5,762 nucleotides of DNA from a bacterium. Lineage in GTDB: Bacteria > Auribacterota > JABMQX01. Shown here piece by piece: positions 1 to 4,527 of the stretch (positions are counted from its first letter, which is position 1; each line of letters starts with the position of its first letter). The DNA lies in contig JABMQX010000724.1 of assembly GCA_013203085.1 (NCBI GenBank), forward strand, positions 1 to 5,762, read 5' to 3'. Made by a program: the position numbers and the translations under genes. The notes beneath the pieces are model-generated. The model made no database searches. It saw only the letters and a list, made by a program, of their open reading frames with translations, and was not told where the DNA came from.

Positions 1-313
1 CTTTGAACCCCGGCACATCGCCGGAGACCCGCAGTAGTTCTCCGCCGACGAATTTCACGTCAGGGGCTTTCTTTTGCAGCTCAGCCAGCCACCCTTCTAT
101 CTTTCGGATTTCGGCTTGGACGTCGAGCTTGGGCGTTGGCCAACTGGGCACCGGCTTCGCCAAATAAACTTTCCTGACCACGATTTTCGTCGGGAAGGGC
201 TTGAAGGGGTCAACCTCCGCCGCCCCGGCGCGTCCGAGTTCGCTCAGCCCTGCCAGAGCCGCAGCCCCACCCATCGTAGTCCCAATGAACTGTCGCCTCG
301 TTATTCCATCCAT
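1..313 (-). CDS. Tat-signal exported protein of unknown family, N-terminal 104 residues only (3' end off the window)
   Basis: I do not recognise this protein with confidence. The ATG at 313-311 is preceded by AAGGAG at 327-322 with an 8-base spacer, and the frame stays open to the left edge. Residues 5-12 read TRRQFIGT, a twin-arginine motif. A small-residue hydrophobic stretch follows (GGAAALAGL, 15-23), then a likely cleavage site after Ala-Gly-Ala-Ala at 29-32, so the folded protein should be exported by Tat. The mature part starts with VDPFKPFPTKIVVRKVYLAKP (34-54), continues through a Trp-Pro-Thr-Pro segment (58-61) and a charged, probably helical stretch (about 64-82), and reaches VKFVGGELLRV (86-96). 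The alternation of strand, helix and strand suggests an alpha/beta fold; a sugar-isomerase-like protein is one possibility, but this is a guess from pattern only. It is the last visible gene of the leftward cluster, 169 bases after the permease gene. Confidence 0.82.
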   Translation of the reverse strand, partial: MDGITRRQFIGTTMGGAAALAGLSELGRAGAAEVDPFKPFPTKIVVRKVYLAKPVPSWPTPKLDVQAEIRKIEGWLAELQKKAPDVKFVGGELLRVSGDVPGFK

Positions 314-482
314 TGCTTCTACTCCTTTCAACAATCATGCTCTGCACTTCGCAATCACGTGTGGAGATGCCGCGGCAGCTCTTTCACGCTGGACCACAAA
401 GGGTGATACATCGCGCAAAGAACTCTTCTGCCACAGTTCACGAGCGTCAGCTCTGGCCGGATTGCTCAGATTTCTCGGATGC
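314..482. other. Intergenic gap between permease and Tat-protein genes
   Basis: This stretch of 169 bases lies between the permease stop codon and the start of the left-edge gene. Apart from the ribosome binding site next to the downstream start, I see no intrinsic terminator (no GC-rich hairpin followed by a T tract on the minus strand) and no convincing promoter. This is compatible with read-through transcription of the cluster. Short open frames across it on the plus strand have no support. Confidence 0.6.
322..327 (-). promoter_or_regulatory. Shine-Dalgarno site of the left-edge Tat-protein gene
   Basis: The minus strand reads AAGGAG, followed by 8 bases and then ATG at 313. This supports the chosen start, which places the twin-arginine pair six residues in. 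Confidence 0.75.
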
Positions 483-1745
483 TTATGTTAGCTCCTCCGG
501 TTCCGTTGGCTCTTTCGCAGCTTCTTCTTCCGCCTTTGGCGACTCACGGAAAACCGTGAGGTAGGCGATGGCGCAAGCCACGGTCAGGAAAACCGGCACC
601 AAGAAAACTCCTGTGTAGTTTGTTGTCCTCACGCCCTCCACGGTTTTCGTGAAGAGGTCCCCGATCCATCCTGTGAAGTAGCTGCCCACGAACAAGCCGA
701 AGCCGAACGTGGCGAAGAGCCAAAGGCTCTGGGCTGAAGCACGGATGTCCGAACTGGCCACGGAATTGACGTAGATCATTCCCACGACGAAGAAGAAAAC
801 GTAACAGAAACCGTGAAAGCCCAGCGATGCCAGGACCACCCATGTGGGCAGCCCGAGGGGCCCGGCGAGGGCAAAGACGACATATCGTATAGGCCATGCG
901 ATGGCTCCCAGTGCCAGTACCTTGCGATATCCCAGGCGGGCAAGTACGAAGGCGAGCGACAGCATCACACCAGCCTCAACGATCTGAGCAAGGGTTGTCC
1001 ACGCCGGCACCCGGGCCGCTGGCACTCCGAGGCTCTCAAGGAACGGCGTGACGAGCATGTAATAGAACTGGAGCTGGGTGGCTACAACCACCCCGATGAT
1101 AATGAAAGTGGCGAAGCGCCAGTCTTTCATCAACTTCAAGGCTTCCAGGAAGGCCCAGGGCTTCTCCTTCTTCTTCGCAGGCGGGGTGTGCGGCAAGAAT
1201 ATGGAAGCGACGCCCAAGGCTAACGCAAAGATGCCAGCGAGATAAAGGCAGACATAGCCTTTCTTCACGGGGTCTCCGCGCAGTAGATGTAGCCAAAGGG
1301 CCAGGATAAGCAAGGCTACAACCCAACCGATGGACCCCCAGACTCGGATGGAACCGAACTCTTTGTCCGGATCACGGAGATGGTGAAAACAAATGGAGTT
1401 CGCGACCGCGAGGGTCGGCGCAAAGAACAATGAAAAAGCCAACATAAGGACGTAAAGGCTGCCCACGCTCTCGACGGACGCCATGACCAGCAACAACACG
1501 CCACACGCGAGGTTGGCAACAACCATGAACCACTGTGAGGGTACCCATCGGTCTGCAATTTGTCCCCCGATGAAAGGTGAAATGATAGTAGCCAGAGGCA
1601 TCGCACTGAATATCACTCCGACGGCGGTCACCGTAAAGAGGAGGCCTCCGATTAGGTAAAGGGGAAGGTAGACCACCCACGCGCCCCAGATCGCGAACTG
1701 CAGGAACATCATCAGACTAAGTCGCCACCTAAGATTCCATTTCAT
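483..1745 (-). CDS. MFS permease, nucleoside:H+ symporter (NHS) type, 12 membrane helices
   Basis: Predicted inner-membrane secondary transporter of 420 residues, the usual length for the nucleoside:H+ symporter branch of the major facilitator superfamily (NupG/XapB/YegT relatives). The N-terminus has the family's Phe-x-x-Trp-Gly-x-Trp pattern (17-23, FAIWGAW) in helix 1. The helix 2-3 loop reads GGQIADRW (60-67), FGSIRVWGSIGW (130-141) leads into helix 5, and IRASAQSLWLFATFGFG (334-350) forms the helix 11 signature. Hydrophobic segments lie near 11-33, 41-62, 73-92, 97-116, 135-155, 163-184, 212-233, 250-270, 277-295, 301-325, 338-360 and 377-398, with a basic central loop (about 185-210, including KKKEK) and an acidic Glu-rich tail (401-420). 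The start is set by AGGAGG five bases upstream. In a glycan locus the substrate may be a sugar or oligosaccharide rather than a nucleoside; that is inference. Substrate uncertain, family quite sure. Confidence 0.93.
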   Translation of the reverse strand: MKWNLRWRLSLMMFLQFAIWGAWVVYLPLYLIGGLLFTVTAVGVIFSAMPLATIISPFIGGQIADRWVPSQWFMVVANLACGVLLLVMASVESVGSLYVLMLAFSLFFAPTLAVANSICFHHLRDPDKEFGSIRVWGSIGWVVALLILALWLHLLRGDPVKKGYVCLYLAGIFALALGVASIFLPHTPPAKKKEKPWAFLEALKLMKDWRFATFIIIGVVVATQLQFYYMLVTPFLESLGVPAARVPAWTTLAQIVEAGVMLSLAFVLARLGYRKVLALGAIAWPIRYVVFALAGPLGLPTWVVLASLGFHGFCYVFFFVVGMIYVNSVASSDIRASAQSLWLFATFGFGLFVGSYFTGWIGDLFTKTVEGVRTTNYTGVFLVPVFLTVACAIAYLTVFRESPKAEEEAAKEPTEPEELT

Positions 1746-1750
1746 TTTTG

Positions 1751-1756
1751 CCTCCT
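1751..1756 (-). promoter_or_regulatory. Shine-Dalgarno site of the permease gene
   Basis: The minus strand reads AGGAGG, five bases before the ATG at 1745. This is a perfect match to the anti-Shine-Dalgarno complement and fixes the permease start. Confidence 0.85.
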
Positions 1757-1832
1757 GTACAATTTCGGGTCAGGAAACGTGCCGGACCAGTTTTCTCACC
1801 TGCGCCGATCCGCCATGATTAAGAAGCCCATA

Positions 1833-1856
1833 GGAGAACGAAAAAACTTGTTCTCC
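1833..1856. repeat. Inverted repeat with perfect 7-bp stem
   Basis: GGAGAAC at 1833-1839 is exactly complementary to GTTCTCC at 1850-1856, with a 10-base loop. The loop is A-rich on the plus strand and T-rich on the minus strand. On the minus-strand transcript the U run sits in the loop rather than after the stem, so it is not a standard terminator. It lies about 90 bases upstream of the permease start. Confidence 0.55.
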
Positions 1857-1868
1857 GGCAGACTGCCG
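1856..1868. repeat. 13-bp palindrome abutting the neighbouring hairpin
   Basis: CGGCAG at 1856-1861 and CTGCCG at 1863-1868 are perfect complements around a single A at 1862. As RNA it could form a 5-bp stem with a 3-base loop. As DNA it could be a dimeric protein site. It shares base 1856 with the adjacent 7-bp inverted repeat, giving a compact tandem structure. Confidence 0.5.
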
Positions 1869-1915
1869 AATGCTAACAAACATGAGCAAGACGGTAAAGC
1901 GTTTTTGTGGAGTTT

Positions 1916-1953
1916 CCCTTGGCGGGATCAGGTCATGCCCCAGCCGACAAGGG
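1916..1953 (-). repeat. Stem-loop immediately after the GH130 stop codon
   Basis: CCCTTG at 1916-1921 pairs exactly with CAAGGG at 1948-1953, and the 1953 end touches the GH130 stop codon (1956-1954). Inner pairs can extend the stem: 1922-1923 with 1943-1944, and 1924-1926 with 1939-1941, across small bulges. There is no following T tract. A 3'-end stabilising or processing hairpin is plausible; a strong terminator is not. Confidence 0.45.
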
Positions 1954-2913
1954 CTACTCATTGCGGCAGGCGGCGAGGAGCTCGTCCAGCGTCGAAAGCC
2001 CGACGCACTGGACGGAATCGGCGGCGCCGTAATAAATCTTCACCGAGCCGTCATCCTCCAAAATGGCGGCATTGGTGAAAACCACGCTCGGCGTCTGGCC
2101 GCTCAGCTCGTATTCCATCTGCGGGACGAGGATGGCTCGCTCCGCCTTCGCCACAACCTTAGAAGGGTCATCGAGGTCGAGGAGAAAAACGCCGCTCTGG
2201 TAAACATAGTGCTGCGCGCATTGCGTCCGCACGCCGTGAAAGATGGTCAGCCAACCTTCGCTTGTGCGGATGGGAACCGCCCCCGGACCGATTTTCTTCC
2301 ACGCCCAACGAAAATCTTCTCTGCCGATGACACACTTGCTCCTTCCCCAATGGACAAGGTCCGGCGAGTAGGAGACCCAGATGTCGCCATCGCCGCCGCT
2401 GCCGATGTTGGGCCGGTCAAGTCGGACGTATTCCCCATTGATCTTCTCGGGGAAAAGCACCCCATTGCGATTATCCGGCTCAGAAATACATCCCATCCAC
2501 TCGAACTCGTCGAAATCAATCGTGCGAAAAAGCCCTAAGCGACAGGCGTGCTTGCTGTGAGCGGCATGGACGATGTAGAAGACTCCGTCGAGCTTCGTAA
2601 CCCTCGGGTCATAGTATGTTCGGAACGAATACTCCTTGAACTCCGGGTCGTCGAGAGGGACCTTCACGGGCATTGGGCGCGGCGTGAAGTGGAAACCGTC
2701 CTCGCTATCCGCAACCCACATGTAGGCATACAGGGCGGAGTCTTCCACGCGGCAAACCATGATGTATCGGCCCTCGTCCTTGATGACACCGCTGTTGAAG
2801 ACCCACGTAATGTCGCCCGGAAAATCCGCTCCGGTCAGAATGGGATTGCCCTCATAGCGACGGACAATTTCTTTCGGTCTTTTCGGATCGAACGGATGAA
2901 AGATAGAAGGCAC
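1954..2913 (-). CDS. GH130 family beta-mannoside phosphorylase or hydrolase, cytoplasmic
   Basis: Predicted five-bladed beta-propeller enzyme of glycoside hydrolase family 130, which cleaves beta-mannosides (for example beta-1,4-mannosyl-N-acetylglucosamine or mannooligosaccharides), usually by phosphorolysis to mannose 1-phosphate. At 319 residues it has the family's length. Visible hallmarks are NPIL (23-26), FNSG (39-42), YYDPRVT (100-106) with Asp102 as likely general acid, DNRNG (147-151), VRLDRP (163-168), DIWVSYSPDLVHW (177-189), GPGAVP (209-214), FHG (225-227) and YGAAD (295-299). Basic residues Arg149, Arg164, Arg167 and His226 resemble the phosphate-binding set of phosphorylases, so phosphorolysis is favoured over hydrolysis; an alignment would decide. 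There is no signal peptide, so it should act in the cytoplasm. I chose GTG at 2913 because AGGAGG lies six bases before it. A TTG six codons upstream (2931) would place that Shine-Dalgarno inside the coding sequence. It follows the oxidoreductase gene by 132 bases. Confidence 0.93.
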   Translation of the reverse strand: MPSIFHPFDPKRPKEIVRRYEGNPILTGADFPGDITWVFNSGVIKDEGRYIMVCRVEDSALYAYMWVADSEDGFHFTPRPMPVKVPLDDPEFKEYSFRTYYDPRVTKLDGVFYIVHAAHSKHACRLGLFRTIDFDEFEWMGCISEPDNRNGVLFPEKINGEYVRLDRPNIGSGGDGDIWVSYSPDLVHWGRSKCVIGREDFRWAWKKIGPGAVPIRTSEGWLTIFHGVRTQCAQHYVYQSGVFLLDLDDPSKVVAKAERAILVPQMEYELSGQTPSVVFTNAAILEDDGSVKIYYGAADSVQCVGLSTLDELLAACRNE

Positions 2914-3045
2914 GATATTCCTCCTGTTCAACGCGAGGCCGCCTGCTCGCCGAAAGCCTGTGACGGTGAGTCGGCGCTAATCCCACAGCGCTCTGCGACA
3001 GCGTCTCAGCTTCCGGCGAGGGAAACCTTCATCCTGCGGCGACAG
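2914..3045. other. Intergenic gap between oxidoreductase and GH130 genes
   Basis: This stretch of 132 bases is GC-rich and has no supported gene on the minus strand. It contains the GH130 ribosome binding site and a weak inverted repeat, CGCCGA at 2948-2953 with TCGGCG at 2971-2976 (17-base loop). There is no T tract, so I see no intrinsic terminator, and no clear promoter was found. Confidence 0.5.
2920..2925 (-). promoter_or_regulatory. Shine-Dalgarno site that decides the GH130 start
   Basis: The minus strand reads AGGAGG, a 6-base spacer, then GTG at 2913. Because these bases would be internal codons if translation began at the upstream TTG (2931), the site argues strongly for the GTG start. 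Confidence 0.85.
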
Positions 3046-4245
3046 TTAGAGCTTGATCTCTGTTTCCAGCTTTTCGTTCGCCTTCATCATCTCATCCCAG
3101 GTAACGACTTTTTCGGAGTAAGCCGCCATGCGCCCCAGGATGCTTGTGAGGTTGCTCCTCACGGATTCCTCTGCGTTATTGAGGTATTCTCCTGTTTCGA
3201 TGCTCTTGACGAAATCCTTGACGTTGGTGATGGCGCCTTCCGCATAGATGTTCTTTGTGTCGCCGCCTTTCCAGGGCGAACGTCCGGTGATCTTCACCGA
3301 ACCGCCGTAGTGAGAATCCACGGTGCCGCGGGTCCCGTAAACTCGCATGCACATATCGTGGAAACCTTCGATGAATTGACTGGAGCTGAAGTCAATTCTC
3401 ACATCGTTGGGATACCAGTAGATGACGATAAAGTGGTCCCAACAATCGCCCACATCGGTTCTCCCTTTACGGCCTCCGGTGCCGGTAGCCTTGACCGGAT
3501 GAGATTGCAGATACCAGTTGGAAACGTCGAGGACGTGTATGTTTTGCTCGACGATGATGTCCCCTGAGATGGTTTTGTCGAAGACCCAGTTGCGGAGCCT
3601 CGCCTCGCCGGGGGACATGCCGGCGCGAGCCTGACTGCCGAGCCTGCCTGTCTGATAGAATATCTGGCCGCAGACCGGAACGCCTATGGCGCCTTCGTGA
3701 ACTCGCTTCGCTGCTTCGATGAAATGAGGCTCGGATCGCGTTTGAAAATCGACCAGAAAGCTCAATTTCCCACTTGCCTTCTTGCTGCTGGCGAGGATGC
3801 TCTTACAACCGGGGACGTCAACCGCCGCCGGCTTTGCCAGATACACGTGCTTATTCGCGGCGACCGCTGCGTCAACCTGCTCCGGATGAAAATACGGAGG
3901 GCTGGTTATCACGACACCGTCAACGTCGAGCTCCAGCAGTCCCTTGTATCCGTCGAGCCCCCTGAAAAGGCGCCCTTTATCCAGTTTGAACATCCGCCGT
4001 GTGTACTCGAGCCTGTCGGCGAACGGGTCAGCGGCCCCGATGATCCTGGCCTTGGTCTGTTCCGGGAAAAACCTCCCCACGAATCTTCCGCGGCCGCCGC
4101 ATCCCATGATGCCTATCTGGGGAGCCGAATTGGCGGGCATCCCGAAAACTGACTTCGGTTTGACGACGAGCAGGCCGGCTGTTGCCGCTGCCGCCCCTTT
4201 CACGAACTGACGCCGGGAAAGATTTCCATCCTTGTTCTCGCTCAT
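3046..4245 (-). CDS. Tat-exported Gfo/Idh/MocA family NAD(P)-dependent oxidoreductase
   Basis: Predicted sugar oxidoreductase of 399 residues. A Tat signal occupies the N-terminus (SRRQFVKG at 10-17, then an Ala-rich hydrophobic stretch to about 28), so the enzyme is probably exported folded with its cofactor bound. The Rossmann domain follows: IGIMGCGGRGRF (44-55) holds the GxGxxG loop, Asp73 in AADPF may contact the cofactor ribose, and DGVVITSPPYFHPEQV (109-124) is the usual strand-helix. The Glu-Lys-Pro motif is Ala-Lys-Pro here (137-139), with Lys138 kept. The C-terminal substrate domain carries GDIIVEQNIHVLD (228-240), where His237 and Asp240 match the family's active-site pair, and MRVYGTRGTVD (300-310). 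The ATG at 4245 has AGGAG seven bases upstream. First gene of the leftward cluster. Substrate is unknown; GH109-type NAD-dependent glycosidase is a less likely alternative. Confidence 0.93.
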   Translation of the reverse strand: MSENKDGNLSRRQFVKGAAAATAGLLVVKPKSVFGMPANSAPQIGIMGCGGRGRFVGRFFPEQTKARIIGAADPFADRLEYTRRMFKLDKGRLFRGLDGYKGLLELDVDGVVITSPPYFHPEQVDAAVAANKHVYLAKPAAVDVPGCKSILASSKKASGKLSFLVDFQTRSEPHFIEAAKRVHEGAIGVPVCGQIFYQTGRLGSQARAGMSPGEARLRNWVFDKTISGDIIVEQNIHVLDVSNWYLQSHPVKATGTGGRKGRTDVGDCWDHFIVIYWYPNDVRIDFSSSQFIEGFHDMCMRVYGTRGTVDSHYGGSVKITGRSPWKGGDTKNIYAEGAITNVKDFVKSIETGEYLNNAEESVRSNLTSILGRMAAYSEKVVTWDEMMKANEKLETEIKL

Positions 4246-4252
4246 GGTGATT

Positions 4253-4257
4253 CTCCT
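4253..4257 (-). promoter_or_regulatory. Shine-Dalgarno site of the oxidoreductase gene
   Basis: The minus strand reads AGGAG (within GAGGAG), with 7 bases before the ATG at 4245. It supports this start over the GTG at 4332, which lies in the same frame 29 codons upstream and has its own AGGAGG at 4342-4337 but only a 4-base spacer. Confidence 0.75.
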
Positions 4258-4420
4258 CTTGCTCGATGAGTGTAACCTTCGGGCACAAGCCCACAGGAAT
4301 ACAAGTGCTTCCTCACGCCCGAATGGTAGCACCTTTCCTCCTCGCCGACAACTTTCTCTTGGGTGTGGCTGTTTTTGGGCAATGCCATGCGGAACATCAT
4401 CAACAACTGAAACCCTGAGC

Positions 4421-4433
4421 GTGATATAATCAC
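4421..4433. promoter_or_regulatory. Candidate operator: inverted repeat overlapping the promoter
   Basis: GTGAT (4421-4425) and ATCAC (4429-4433) are perfect complements around the 3 bases ATA, and they cover the -10 element of the rightward promoter. Half-sites of this kind suit a dimeric repressor such as a GntR- or LacI-type regulator. It resembles but does not match the CRP consensus, since the TCAC half is one base too close. No regulator gene is in the window, so the binding protein is unknown. Confidence 0.4.
4422..4430 (+). promoter_or_regulatory. Extended -10 promoter element for the GH123-like gene
   Basis: TG at 4422-4423, one base, then TATAAT at 4425-4430 is a perfect sigma-70 extended -10. 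There is no good -35 at 16-18 bases upstream (the bases there are AC-rich), which is tolerated with an extended -10. Transcription would begin near 4437, giving a leader of about 90 bases before the GTG at 4528. Confidence 0.5.
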
Positions 4434-4512
4434 GAATAATTGCCGGAAACGATCAAGTCACCTTTCGGCGGCGACCCGAGGATCGGTTCCCGGGGAGTTC
4501 CGGAATCTATAC

Positions 4513-4517
4513 AGGAG
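4513..4517 (+). promoter_or_regulatory. Shine-Dalgarno site that supports the GTG start of the GH123-like gene
   Basis: AGGAG lies 10 bases before GTG at 4528. No ATG or GTG occurs in this frame between the upstream in-frame stop (TGA at 4408-4410) and 4528, so this GTG is the best start. Confidence 0.7.
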
Positions 4518-4527
4518 AAATCGAGCG

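Larger units (their letters stand above)
1746..1953. other. Hairpin-rich gap between GH130 and permease genes
   Basis: This stretch of 208 bases has no supported coding sequence. It holds the permease ribosome binding site, a stem-loop directly after the GH130 stop codon, and two abutting inverted repeats near its middle, all listed separately. None is followed by a T tract on the minus strand, so none is a standard intrinsic terminator. Processing, mRNA stability or tuning of expression between the two genes is a possible role, but this is inference. Confidence 0.5.
4246..4527. other. Divergent intergenic control region
   Basis: This stretch of 282 bases separates the start of the leftward cluster from the start of the rightward GH123-like gene, so it should hold promoters for both directions. 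A rightward extended -10 element and an overlapping inverted repeat are clear (4421-4433). I could not identify a convincing leftward promoter. A small hairpin, GGGC-acaa-GCCC at 4281-4292 with possible outer pairing CCT/AGG to 4276-4297, lies in the probable leader of the oxidoreductase mRNA. Confidence 0.6.

Noticed and set aside
74..564. Several short plus-strand open frames across the left end and the first gap
   Set aside because: They overlap the Tat-protein gene and permease end in antisense, overlap each other in different frames, and have no good ribosome binding sites or protein-like features.
1870..2538. Plus-strand open frame (222 codons) opposite the GH130 gene
   Set aside because: It is almost entirely antisense to a clear GH130 coding region, lacks a convincing start context and has no family features.
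2948..2976. Intrinsic terminator from the CGCCGA/TCGGCG inverted repeat before GH130
   Set aside because: The loop is long (17 bases), the stem is only 6 bp and no T tract follows on the minus strand.
2548..3567. Long plus-strand open frame (339 codons) antisense to the GH130 and oxidoreductase genes
   Set aside because: It overlaps two strongly supported genes and the gap between them, shows no recognisable motif, and is the sort of shadow frame expected opposite GC-rich codons.
3826..3846. The hexapeptide VYLAKP occurs in both Tat proteins (oxidoreductase 134-139, left-edge protein 49-54), suggesting a shared domain
   Set aside because: The flanking residues do not match, the position in the fold differs, and the codons differ, so chance is the simpler explanation.
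3046..4245. Assignment of the oxidoreductase as a GH109 glycosidase
   Set aside because: The neighbouring GH123-like gene makes this tempting, but I cannot see GH109-specific residues with confidence, so only the superfamily is called.
4421..4433. CRP or FNR binding site
   Set aside because: The GTGA and TCAC halves are separated by 5 bases rather than CRP's 6, and the centre spacing and half-sites do not fit FNR (TTGAT-N4-ATCAA).
4498..4505. TTCCGGAA palindrome upstream of the GH123-like gene as an operator
   Set aside because: An 8-base palindrome in GC-rich DNA is expected by chance, and it does not extend further or recur nearby.
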